DNA of 64,000 bases, from NCBI GenBank assembly GCA_900239685.1, contig OENT01000310.1, positions 62,001 to 126,000 of the forward strand, read 5' to 3'. Source of the DNA: Rotaria macrura (Eukaryota > Rotifera > Eurotatoria > Philodinida > Philodinidae). The position numbers and the translations under genes are program-made. Each line of letters begins with the position of its first letter. Positions within the stretch are counted from its first letter, which is position 1. The notes beneath the pieces are model-generated. The model was not told the origin of the DNA and searched no databases. It saw only the letters and a program-made list of their open reading frames with translations. Below are positions 1 to 10,639 of this stretch, one piece after another.

Positions 1-139
1 CTGGTAAACTGAGACATATCTAGGCAATTTAGGTTGGGGATGCAATTTTTGTTTATTGATATGTTGAAAGGAAGGTCATTGAAAATTGACGTTTAATAGA
101 TACTCTTCCTAGTCTTTTTGTTTTTTATTTATTTTCTTT

Positions 140-175
140 GGTGACGTTTCGTCAACGATGTTGACTTCTTCAGAC
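140..175 (-). ncRNA. Hammerhead-ribozyme-like motif (left arm, inverted copy)
   Basis: This is the reverse-complement partner of the motif in the right arm, with the same core box, 6-bp stem II and GAAACGTC tail. Transcripts of either strand crossing the foldback would each contain one sense copy. The same doubt about the extra A applies. Confidence 0.45.
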
Positions 176-452
176 CATAAAATGTAATAAGTAAGCACAC
201 ACAACCACACTTTCTCTCTCTCTCACACCTACGCATGTCAGATAAAAGAAACATTTAAATTATATATATTTTTCTATACATAGTGGAACGAACAAGACGG
301 TGACACTGGCCGAAGCAACTACTAAGTTATCTTCGTTCGGTCCACTATGTATAGAAAAATATATATAATTTAAATGTTTCTTTTATCTGACATGCGTAGG
401 TGTGAGAGAGAGAGAAAGTGTGGTTGTGTGTGCTTACTTATTACATTTTATG

Positions 453-488
453 GTCTGAAGAAGTCAACATCGTTGACGAAACGTCACC
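453..488 (+). ncRNA. Hammerhead-ribozyme-like motif (right arm)
   Basis: The conserved core CTGAAGA lies at 455-461, followed by a 6-bp stem (GTCAAC at 463-468 with GTTGAC at 472-477, loop ATC), then GAAA at 478-481 and CGTC at 482-485. Flanking GGT and ACC can close stem I, with further pairing outward. The self-complementary ACGT after GAA is the feature expected of the very short stem III of hammerheads reported from Penelope-like elements, thought to act as dimers. There is one extra A between the CTGANGA box and stem II, so catalytic ability is uncertain. Confidence 0.45.
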
Positions 489-599
489 AAAGAAAATAAA
501 TAAAAAACAAAAAGACTAGGAAGAGTATCTATTAAACGTCAATTTTTGTGCATTTTCAGACCTTTTTCAGCCAATGTTTTGTTAGAAAGTGCAATTTGG

Positions 600-930
600 T
601 TCAAAACCAATATCAGATTCGGAATCAGCGTTAAAAACTGAGTCGATTTATATACGTTGTGGATAATTCAGAGAAAAAAGTTTTTTCTGAAAAAATCCCT
701 GTGCCACCCCTCAGGGATTGTTTGTTGAAAAATGACAATTTTTTCGATAACTCAGCCATTTCTTGCCGGATCCTTCTCATCTTCGAACTCGACCTAGATA
801 TTGATGAGATAATTCTGTGCACAAAATTTCAGCTCAATCGAATGCATTTGTCAAGAGTTTTCGTGTAAACGGACGGACGGCCGGACACACTGACCAATTC
901 TAGAGTGTACTCACTTTTTGAGTACACAAA
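600..930. repeat. Repeat-like fragment with GGACGGACGG tail and 9-bp hairpin
   Basis: The stretch ends in GGACGGACGGCCGGACAC (about 870-887), a tail style common at the ends of dispersed animal repeats. It is followed by a perfect hairpin, GTGTACTCA at 905-913 against TGAGTACAC at 919-927. The preceding 200 bp are open on both strands (about 63-69 codons) but match no family I recognise. I infer a fragment of a dispersed element; no terminal repeats are visible. Confidence 0.35.
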
Positions 931-1899
931 AACGAAAGATAATTAGTAGATAACTATTTCAGCGATGTCATTCTAATAATTAGATCCACTACGTAGTAAG
1001 ACATGGTAACACAATACCAAACAGAGTTCTAATGCAAAAATAATAATATTGTATTTCTTTGACATTGTACGCGGTCTACTTGAAGACAATAGAACGATCT
1101 TCCTATCGGTTTCATCTTAATCATATCAATGTCACTTGTTAGTAGAAAACAAGCTTGTTAATTAATGTATTTTCTCAATGGCACTATAAAGTTCATGCCT
1201 TCACAGTCCTAATGTACGTACTTATTCTAGGGTAAGGAAGAAAATTGTGTTTTGCAAAATGAAATTCAGTGCAGAGAGAGAATTGTAAATGTATTTAACG
1301 ATCATGACATGATTAGCTTAATCGGCATAAGAAAAAGGAATGGCAATTGTTAAGATCCAAAAGTGCTTGAATGAAAACATTTTCAATCATAATTACATGT
1401 AGCAGAGCTCCCATGTAGACTGTATCGAAATTGCTGGCCGTCTGATTCGTTTACTTGCATATGAAGTTTTTATTATTTTTAAATCATGACTTGTCTTTTC
1501 CCTAGAAAACAGAATCCTTGGATTTAATTATCGTTGATGACAATTTAATACGTATGTCATTGCACATACGCATGTACTAAGAAGGTGATGACGTCTAAAA
1601 CGAAATACATATCCAGGTGAGCAAAAACCCCTAGTCAGATTCCTAGTCATAATGTATAATCTAGACTCATACTTTTTTCTCAAAAAGTCTCAGCAGATGA
1701 AGATTGATTTGTCGGGCTCATACAGTTAGCTTTACAAAAAGTCGCTAATAATCGAATTATAAGTCTTTTTCAATTCTGTAGATATAGTACAAACTCATGT
1801 GGAAAATTTTTAACGAAATAATAAAATGTGCATAGATGGGCAGTTGTTCTTTGTCCTCAAAACAAACATATCAATTATCTTAGATTTGTAATTCAACTA
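931..1899. other. No feature seen
   Basis: AT-rich sequence with no convincing exon, RNA gene or repeat on either strand. Confidence 0.5.
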
Positions 1900-2221
1900 T
1901 TATTCGACATTTTTGCTCCAGGATCCTCCAATAAAAGAAATTTCCAGAATATTTAACAAGATGATTCCTCCATAGTTGAAACCTTTGATCCAATCGACAT
2001 TTTCAAAAATATTAATCCCTATTTGAATCCGAAAAATCTGCTGCAATTCTTTCTGCCATTCCAAGAGCGCAGTATACACAAGTGAGATAATCAATATGGT
2101 AGCGACTGTGATACTTAACTATCTCAAATCTGATTTCATTGATAGTTCCATCTTTAAAGAATTTGAGTAATCTCAACATTCTATGAACTTCATTACCATA
2201 TTTTAAAAATTCGAAACTCAC
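1900..2221 (-). other. Possible coding exon, unrecognised
   Basis: Two overlapping minus-strand frames of about 65 codons each are open here; one contains a cysteine/aromatic-rich part and the other a hydrophobic C-terminal part. They are in different frames and neither resembles a known family. They could be a decayed exon or chance. No clear splice sites support either. Confidence 0.15.
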
Positions 2222-3130
2222 TTACATGCGATGATAATAATCGTATGGAATCATATTTTTGTAAAAAGAAAAATGTTCGAAAACTTTTGTTACACTTACC
2301 TTGAAAATTCGACAGAGAAACGAAAGAATATTTATTTTATATAATTCTTTTTCATAATCTATAAGAGGATAAATCATTTTGAGTTTTGAATGTGTTACTT
2401 ATCATTAATTATTTGGTTCAATTATCTGACTTGAATATCAATCGACTTCGGACGTTAGAATTTACTATTTAACAAAGTATAATACTCAAATTTACGAGAG
2501 GAATTATTTTTATCGATTTATAACTTCATATCTTCCAGCAATTAATATTTAATGTTCAAATTCAAATCAAGTAATATGAAATGGAATACATTTTAATGAG
2601 ATATCTCTTTTCTTCTGAAAAACAAATTCATTAATAGAATGAAATCTGAACATTAATTATGATAACATAAATTTGATTTGTTCTTAATATTTATTATTTT
2701 TATAACAGAATATAAAATTAATAGTGATTGATTTATTTACTAAGAAAAATGATTTTTTTTCATTATTATCTTGTTCTAAAATTGAAATTTGAAGAAATTT
2801 TGAATAAAAAGTATTCTTCTCATTCAAACGAATTCAATTAGAGCTTAGCCAATCATGTTTATTCAAAGAAAACTTTTTCATTGATAAGATTTTTTTCTAA
2901 GACGCTACTAGCGTCTATCTAGTGATACATCGATTTCCTTTTATGAAGAGCTATGTGAATTTTTAATTAATTGAAAGAGATTATAGTCATCATGTGGACC
3001 TATTAATTTCATGTTGCTCATGTAGTAAGATAATAAATCTTGTTTTATCATACCTCAGGATCTTTAGCTAGATATATTGGCAAACGTCTATGATCATTCA
3101 GAAGGAAGCTGCCCAACAGGACCCTATCGG

Positions 3131-3853
3131 GATTAAATGTGTTTTGAGCACTATAGAATATGACAACTGAGCACCGAATTAATTGTGTGTCAAAAGAGCA
3201 CCGATTGATTTACACGTGAAATGAGGACCAAATTGACAAACAATATAAATGAGATAAACTCATTTAAAGCCGATCGAACTTGCAGTATGTATGGTGACAA
3301 GTATCGCTTTGTAACAAGCACAGCGCGAATCAATTAATTCCATGACTATTAATTTATGAAATCCAAAGGACTTATGCTTCACATATAAAACAATAGTAGT
3401 AAATTCATAAGAATTTCTGTCAATCAAGGCAAAATGTCAAACGATGAATTTCACGTTTTAAATCTCGTAAAAACTCTCGATGAGGCTAATGCAATAGTAC
3501 AACAACATCAAGTATCTAAGTAACGTTGCACAAATTTCACTGATTCTACTAAATATTCATATAGTTGTAGCCAATATCGGAAATATCCATTATGCTGATA
3601 TGAAATACAAGTTTACGCTCCCGACAATATATTAATAACAATTCTTCATAATATTAATAGTTATTGTTTCATTATTGTATTTATTATCTATCTATTGTTT
3701 CTTCTTTTCTTGTAAGGAGCATTGTTTTATTGTACTCACTTCACGTGTAATTAAATCGGTGCTCAATAGTCTTCTTTTTCGGTGCTCTTTTCGCATACAA
3801 TTAAATCGGTGCTCAGTTTTCATATTCTGTGGTGCTCAAAACACTTCTCGTCC
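3131..3853. mobile_element. Mutator-like non-autonomous DNA transposon (723 bp) with 9-bp target duplication
   Basis: The element is flanked by identical 9-bp copies of CCCTATCGG (3122-3130 and 3854-3862), the duplication length typical of Mutator-like elements. Both ends are imperfect terminal inverted repeats of about 100-120 bp sharing GTGTTTTGAGCAC, an AGAATATG segment and CTGAGCACCGA. The motif GAGCACCGA occurs twice in the left end and three times in the right end. There is no transposase frame, so it would need help in trans. The interior carries a TATA-like box and a short open frame (separate entry). Confidence 0.7.
3434..3523 (+). other. Short open frame with promoter-like box inside the Mutator-like element
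   Basis: A 29-codon frame starts MSNDEFHVLN and ends with TAA at 3521-3523. A TATAAAA box lies at 3384-3390, 50 nt upstream of the ATG. The codons read like real protein, and a GTATCT splice-donor-like site follows codon 26 (3512). It may be a first exon captured by, or left over from, an autonomous relative. No family recognised. Chance remains possible at this length. Confidence 0.3.
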
Positions 3854-4253
3854 CCCTATCGGATGCCAAGATTTTCAACAGGATTCTGTTTGAACTTGTC
3901 GGAATCCTTGGTATTCCGACAGGACCTATGGTCATTCTAACATCTGATAACTTTCTGTTAAAATCGAATACCAAGGATTCAGACAATTTTCAACGGACTC
4001 CTATCAGATCCAATAGTTTTCCGACTGGATACAACGGGGTCCTTCAGTCGGATCAGTCTTAATGGATCGTCTGTAAAATTTCTTGTCAAATTTTTCAGAC
4101 CCAAAGCTTCCATTCATTATTCATCATATATATGATTGTTGAAAGCTTCACAAATAAATCAATTTTCATATGATATTTCGTTGCTTTTTTTATTATCATA
4201 GTCCTGGTTTGCAGACACATCGACAAATCAAGTTAATTTTTTTCATAAAATCC

Positions 4254-4259
4254 TTTATT
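4254..4259 (-). terminator. Polyadenylation signal of the MFSD8-like gene
   Basis: AATAAA on the minus strand about 50 nt after the stop codon. Confidence 0.6.
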
Positions 4260-4308
4260 TCATAAAAAGGAATTACATAAATTGAAAGAAAAATTCGTTC
4301 ATGATTTT

Positions 4309-7272
4309 CTACCGAGTGTTATTTGTTGGGCTAATTAAAGCAGATAATTCATCATCATTTTTTGATTTAAATGAACGATAGCTGGCTAGAATGAGTAATG
4401 TTGCAAGAAAAACAATAAATAACATTGAACAAAGCATAGTCCATGTTGATTGCAATAGAATACCGGCATACAATGGACCAACGATTGTTGCGACATTTAT
4501 AACAAAACGTTGAATACCTTGGCCAATACCTTGTTCATCGGCATTAGTTTGCTGTGTAAATAAACTTGTACTTGTAACGACAATAAGTGGTAATGCAAGA
4601 ATATCCAATGCCACAAATATGAGGAAAATAGGTAAGTATTTTTGTGTGCCTGCTTGTGAAAAAGGTAAGATTACAACAGCAATAAGACATGCTAAACTGA
4701 GAAGAATATAACCGAATAAAAGTATGGATTGATCAGAACATTTTTTTGTTATATAATGCAATACAATATAGACGAGTGTTATTTCAATACCAGCTACTGC
4801 AAATAACACTGATACTTGTAACTCATGCCAATTAAATTGTCGATTTGTAAACGGTGTTAATGTTGTTTCAAGTGCTGTTTGATTGAAATATGCAATAAAT
4901 GAAGTAATTAATAAAACCTAGAATACAATCCAAGAATTACAGAATTTTAATGAAACACGACTTCAAAAAAATGTTCATGTGTGACAGTAAATATGGATCG
5001 TGTCTACTCCTCTTTTAGATCATGCAATAGACATTCTAAGGAAAACGGATGCTTCGCATGATAAACATTGATCCAGGACCAATGACATTACATCACTAAC
5101 ATCTCGTTACCACTTCGTTATTGGATTTCTGAAAGATTAAGGAAGATTATGGTAATGAAATATTGCTCAAAATAGTTATAATAACATAATTTCGTTGTAA
5201 TTATTATGAACAACAAAATCGCATTTCATATTTGAATCTCATCCGGGATTACACAAATAACCTTTCTTTTTGAAGAAATCCAAAAATCTCATACTAGATT
5301 TTTTTGCAGAAGATAAATAAAACATGTGACACAAATATTCATAGTATTTTTGTAAATTTTAAGTCAATAGAAAGTATATGACCAGATGATGTGAAAATAC
5401 TATTTAGAATTTAATCAAGAAAACAGAACAAGATCATTTTTAACGAACAACTATTTATTACATACTATTATCACCGGTTGCTTGCATAGTACATAACCAC
5501 GTTTCAATGCTTGTCCAAATGAATAACCACTCAAAGAATTTGGTTTTGATTTATCATCGAACTATAATATATACAAGTTACCTGCTTATTTTCTTTTCAT
5601 GTCTATTCATCAAAACTTTACTTTTGATACAGGTAGATCAAAAAAGAAAAAAAGAGTTAAAATTGCCAGTATCAACCATAGAATTGCCATAAGCAAACCA
5701 GGTGAATTATGCATGGTTACATGAATTCCAAATAGTATAAAATTCATTTGTTTTAACAATATTGTAAAACATGGACCTACTAGAAGACCGATTTGACGGC
5801 AACCTGTAAAACAACAAACAAACATTTTGTCAAAGTTTTCTTTTCATGTTTGTATTCGTATTTTAGTACCGAGTATCTTTGATAAAAGTTGAGTACGGTT
5901 TTTAGCTGTTGATCGTCTTGAGATTTCGGCCAATAATGGTGGCTGAAACATATTAGACAATACTTGTATGTAAGATAAGCGCTATTCGAAATCAGAACTT
6001 ATCGAAAGACATCTGAAAACTAAGTTCGAAAAATATCGATCTTTTTAAAATGGAAAAATAGACGCAATAAACATAAATTTAGTATGTCGAAGACTTCGAT
6101 TACCAAAACTTGAATTTCGAACGAAACATGCATCACATTTAGCAACATCGGGTAAAAAAAATCTGCATCACACAGTATTATAAATAGTTTAGAGTAATTT
6201 CCATCAAAGTTCGAGATGGAGAGATTTATGCGTATAAGTCTTTTTGTAAAAACTATGATTACATATGATGACAGTAATTTGACGAAAATCAATTGAATAT
6301 ATTAATCGATACCGTCTTTTATAATGGTTCTATGTACAGAACTTCTCGCATGTGAAATCGAAATTTTCACTATGAAATTCATAAAATGAAAATCTAAATC
6401 TCTTACATTTTGATATTGTACCACAAATGTATCGATTTTCTTATTATGTAAACGATGTTCTTCAAGAAGCATAGCTATGAATTGGGTTCATTTCAAATTC
6501 TTTGGTGTACTCTAGCGTTCTCAGATTAGTTTCTGCTAAAAATCATCCTCTTCCTATTGTGTCAAAAACATAGGTATTTCAATGATTTCTAAAAAAATTA
6601 TCAGAAAAATTTCGAGTTATCAACATTTTAAAAGAATCCTCTTACCACTAAACCCATGCCGATACCAGCAATTAATCGAGAAATAACAACAATGTAAATG
6701 TTAATACCAATAAAATAAAGTAAATTACCAATTATCTTAAACATGATACCAAATAGAACAAGTCTTTTTAATGAAATACCAATATCATTAAGATATCCAA
6801 GTACAATACCAGCAATGGCACCTGATAAAGCAAACACCGATAAAAGTATACCCATAACGAATCCACCATAATGATAATGCATAAATGTATTTATATAACC
6901 CCAAGCTGTTGGTAAAATAATTGCATAGTCAATACCTAAAAGTAAATTTTCTCGATTATAATATATTGGACAAAGAAAAATAAACCAACAAATCATCTTA
7001 CCGGTTAAAAGAGCAATTAAAGCAATAATTAATAGAGTTGATATTCTTTCTCGACGTTTGATTGGTGTTAATGTGTTCATACAATTTTCTGAACTTGAAC
7101 TAATACTTTGGCATTCATCATTTTTCAATGTTGAACTTTGATTTTTTCCTATTGAACTAGAAGATATTTGTTGTTTTGGCGCATTATCATTTTGTTCTAA
7201 TAGTTCGTGACCTTTGTCTTCATTCACCGATTGTGCTAGTTGTTGTTGATAATTTACATGATCCGTATTCAT
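4309..7272 (-). CDS. MFSD8/CLN7-like major facilitator transporter, five exons, about 525 aa
   Basis: Exons, in transcript order: 7272-6646, 5942-5870, 5803-5631, 5561-5466, 4917-4309; all junctions are GT-AG and in phase. The product has a roughly 90-residue polar, Gln/Ser-rich cytosolic N-terminus and then twelve hydrophobic segments: four in exon 1 (the fourth ending RLIAGIGMG), two in exon 3 (GCRQIGLLVGP starts the fifth), a polar loop in exon 4 and six in the last exon. PPLLAEISRR after segment 4 and LETTLTPF in segment 7 fit the MFSD8 subfamily, as does the length (human about 518 aa). In animals MFSD8 is a lysosomal membrane protein linked to chloride transport and neuronal ceroid lipofuscinosis. 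A very hydrophilic C-terminus ends NNTR. Subfamily assignment is from memory of motifs; another MFS subfamily is possible, the superfamily is not in doubt. Confidence 0.8.
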
Positions 7273-8869
7273 GATGGATTATAAAAACAACAAGAGTGAA
7301 AACTTCTAGAAGAAAGAAATAGGGTGCATGCTTGACAGACGCATAATAGTCGAAGAAGAAATCAAAACGAACGTATTTATTAGTATAATTTACTGATCTT
7401 CTTCTTTTTTTTGTTCTCATCTTGGGCTTACATCTCAATCATCGTAGTAAATATTCCTTATAGAATACTAATTCATAAATCTTGTCGATCGATGAAGAAA
7501 CACAACTGAATCTCACTGGGAAAAAAGTTCTCTGTCGAAATTCTAATTATTTTTTATCCAACTAATCAATATTCTTATACGAAATATAACTCTTGATAAT
7601 TTATTCTTTGTTCATTTATTTAAATCACTAATTATTGCCTACATGAACAAGAGAATTTCCTAGATAGACACTCATTATATAGTACTTTGGTCTTGACAAA
7701 TAGAATAAATCAACGATGGAAATCATTAACATAGCAATCGTACAATGAGGTAAGGTAAAAAATCTATTGATAGCCGATTGATCTCCATTAGAAAACTTTA
7801 GTCAATGAATAATCATCAATAACATCTGTACTTGTATCACATGGCATGATCATGAAGAGATTTATTTTCTGTTCTTCGATTTTAAGCCTCATAACACTGT
7901 GTATTGAAGAATCGATGAAAATGAGATTCGTTCTCATACGTCTAACAGAATGTTTTATTTTTCCTCTCTGTATATGGCTACTATTATAACTTTGAATAAC
8001 TGTGATGCATGAGAGGAAGAGAAAGAGTTAGAGAACGCATACATAAAGCGATGACTGGCGATGGCTTAAACAAGAAAAAGGATAGAAAGGGAGAGACAAC
8101 ATCATTGCCGCCATCGTATCAAATAAAAACACAAAAAAAACTTGGAATCCAACGCATGTCATTCATTATCAGTAGAGCAAGAAGGAGAAAAGATTTTGTC
8201 AACTATGAATTTCTATCATTCTGATTAATCTACATACACTCGAATGGCTAAATACGTTACAATTATTAGTAAATCGAAGTTCGTACGATGATAGAAGGGA
8301 GGTAAAGAAAGTTTCTCCTTTTTTTATGATAAATTGGCAAACAGAAAAAATTCTAGAGAACACAGTTAAAATGATTTCCGTTTTCTTATCACTGTTTTAT
8401 GCTAAGGAAGTCGCTTTGGTCAACAACGGACGTACATGAATAATTTTATAAATAACTGTTTAAGATAATATAACTGAAAAAATTCAGGTTTTTGTCTTAC
8501 GATCGCACAGAATTTATGTATTTGTTCAAATAAATAACGAGGTTATGTGGAACTAAGCAAAGATGAAAGTGCTAAGTAATAAAGTATCATTAAACATAAC
8601 CTTTAAATATTTGAGTATCTCTAAATTTTCTTCGTACGTTGAAAGGTCTTTCATGAATTTATTTGTTTTCACTTGATAATAGAACAGAAAATATACATTC
8701 TATTTATTTAAATTGAATTCAATAACAGTTATTTGATTTTATTTGACAAAGTAAAAATTAAAAATCTTTCGCTATATTACTTTGTAAATAAATATTTTCT
8801 TGTAGATTGAATAAATTTTGTTATATGCAACATAAACTCGAATATATGATCATGTGTGCAAATAATCAT
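7273..8869. other. No gene seen
   Basis: AT-rich spacer. A 71-codon plus-strand frame at 8009-8224 is Arg/Lys-rich low complexity and is not believable as a gene. The promoter of the MFSD8-like gene should lie at the left end; no TATA box stands out. Confidence 0.4.
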
Positions 8870-9103
8870 TTATAACAAAGAATTAGATTGGTTATTGATC
8901 ACAATAAAGAAATTCCACAAAACTGAAAAAGATGTGACAGATGCTTCCGATCCAATTAAATGGAAAGATAGATATTTTATTGTTAACATAATCCATGGAG
9001 TCATGTTGAATATCATGATTAATGCAAATAGATGAACAATTTTACTACTTTGCCGTCGATCGTATTTACATAATTCTATGTGATGATAACATTCAAGAGT
9101 CAC
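8870..9103 (-). other. Possible membrane-protein exon, unrecognised
   Basis: An open frame of about 77 codons, preceded by an AG acceptor-like site, has two hydrophobic stretches (around FALIMIFNMTPWIMLTIKYL and SFSVLWNFFIVI) after an Arg/Lys cluster. This resembles the TM6-TM7 end of a rhodopsin-like receptor only loosely. It could be the last exon of a membrane protein or a decayed receptor. No upstream exon was found. Confidence 0.25.
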
Positions 9104-9605
9104 TTAATGATCATAGTATTAATTATTAAAGTATTTAGATAACCTTAAATCTCCATGAGTGATCTATCTTGATAATCTCTTTCAGACTTGTGAGCTTCAC
9201 CTGTTGAACACGCCAAGACGGGAATCCGAAAGTTGTGGACGACGAAAATTACGCACGAAACATAAAACTTTAGTTTCGTGTTAGAAAATAATCAAAATAA
9301 CAAAATATATAGGGAACATTCGAACATTTTCATTCGAAATTGAATATGAACTATGGTGAGAGATGTACAATAGGTAGAGATGATTATCCTGTCAAATGAC
9401 TAACGAATTTTGATCAATCAATAATTGACCCGATCGATATTTTGACGCAATCAAGTTCAGCTCATTTTTGAGAATGAAAATCTTACCTATAGAAGAATAG
9501 AGAAGAGCATAAACTATAAGATTTGATTGCTCTCTACATTATTCAGTCGTGTCTACTGCTGTTCAATTCACTACTCCTGACGCCACATCCACCCTATGTT
9601 TGAAT

Positions 9606-10469
9606 TTATGATTTAAAAAATAAAATAAAGTCAATAATATTTTTTTCTTTTCTTTCTTTAAATATTTGATAACGTTTAATGGTTCGTGCACAACTTTCGT
9701 AGAACCCCGCCAAGACATAATCCATAGTACTATAGTCATACGCTTGAGGAGGATTAATGAAATGATATTCAGAGATATTTCTCCTCACAACACATAAATA
9801 TACTGTAGTCATTTACACACACTATCATCGGATGCCTCTGATACATACATAGTTAATGACAATTATTAAGCAAAACACTCGCAAAGAATATATACACATG
9901 GTTTTTCATGATGATTACATGTATATCAATCAAATAATCTTTTCAATCATCAACAATAGGATTTTTATCTAAGTAAATAATTTCAAATATCAACACATGC
10001 TGCTGTCTCGTATTTTTAAGTACAAAGGTTTTTTACACACGTGTTATTACGTGATCTATATCAGCAAGAAGTTTGAAATATTTCTATAAAAAATAAAATA
10101 TGTCCTCTTTAAATGATTCTGAAACGCGTCATCGTCGATAATAATTTATATGATAGATGAGGAAAAATAACGTGAAGTCAAATAAATAGATTTGATTGTT
10201 CTTTAGGACGGCTTGTTGCTGTATATTATAACATTAAGAACATTTTGTAACACTCGGTATAATACAATTATACCTGACTCAGTTTTATTCTCGAATATCA
10301 TTCGTACGGTAAACACATATTTCCAAGTGACTACCAAACAGATACGTGCCTGTGTTTTATTTATTGTACAATCGAACATACCAGCTTGATTTTGTCCGAA
10401 ATCGAACAAACACATTGTAGCGATATCAATAATTTCAATATCTTCTATGCGAATCCGTGGTAGAATGAT
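9606..10469 (-). CDS. Unrecognised protein, last two exons (about 130 aa)
   Basis: Two exons, 10469-10274 and 9802-9606, join in phase (phase 1) through a GT-AG intron of 471 nt. The first is preceded by a pyrimidine-rich acceptor ending AAATAG. The protein has aromatic and cysteine-containing segments (MCLFDFGQNQ, TWKYVFTVRMIFEN, YVLAGFYESCARTIKRYQIF) and a Lys-rich tail ending at TAA. No hydrophobic segment long enough to span a membrane is seen. The 5' exons were not found; they should lie upstream, possibly between 10.5 and 11.5 kb, where short open frames exist but do not connect. I do not recognise the family. Confidence 0.45.
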
Positions 10470-10639
10470 CTATTTGAGGTGGAAAAAATATCATTTAACA
10501 CTGTCAGTTAACAGTTTTTCTCTCGATACATTAGAAAAATACAATAAAATTTCAAACACTCAAGTGAAACATTACATGTTTTATCAAAATCCGAATCTGT
10601 TGTTTTTATATGTTAAACTATTTTATAAGTATTAACGTA

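Larger units (their letters stand above)
82..546. repeat. Foldback element: near-perfect 206-bp inverted repeat
   Basis: Bases 82-287 and 341-546 are reverse complements with essentially no mismatches, separated by 53 bp. Complementarity continues weakly into the spacer (a CGAACAAG-like and a CTTCGTTCG-like stretch). Each arm carries a TCTCTC microsatellite, an AT-rich stretch and a hammerhead-ribozyme-like motif. No clear target-site duplication was seen. This is the structure of a foldback transposon, or of inverted terminal copies of a Penelope-like retroelement. The high arm identity means recent formation, gene conversion, or an assembly palindrome. Confidence 0.85.
3090..4070. repeat. 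Degenerate repeat with CCTATCGGAT-type units, interrupted by a transposon
   Basis: Outside the inserted element the sequence repeats variants of a unit resembling CAACAGGACCCTATCGGAT (around 3114-3130, 3854-3870, 3875-3890, 3920-3930, 3994-4012, 4020-4050). An inverted pair around GAATCCTTGGTATTC lies at about 3900-3916 and 3968-3978. It is non-coding by appearance. Family unknown; it could be a short degenerate satellite or remnants of a terminal-repeat-rich element. Confidence 0.4.

Noticed and set aside
7220-7438. 72-codon minus-strand frame overlapping the MFSD8-like start
   Set aside because: Out of frame with the transporter, whose N-terminus is supported by phase and composition; a shadow frame.
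8009-8224. Arg/Lys-rich 71-codon plus-strand frame
   Set aside because: Low-complexity purine-rich sequence with no splice sites or family similarity.
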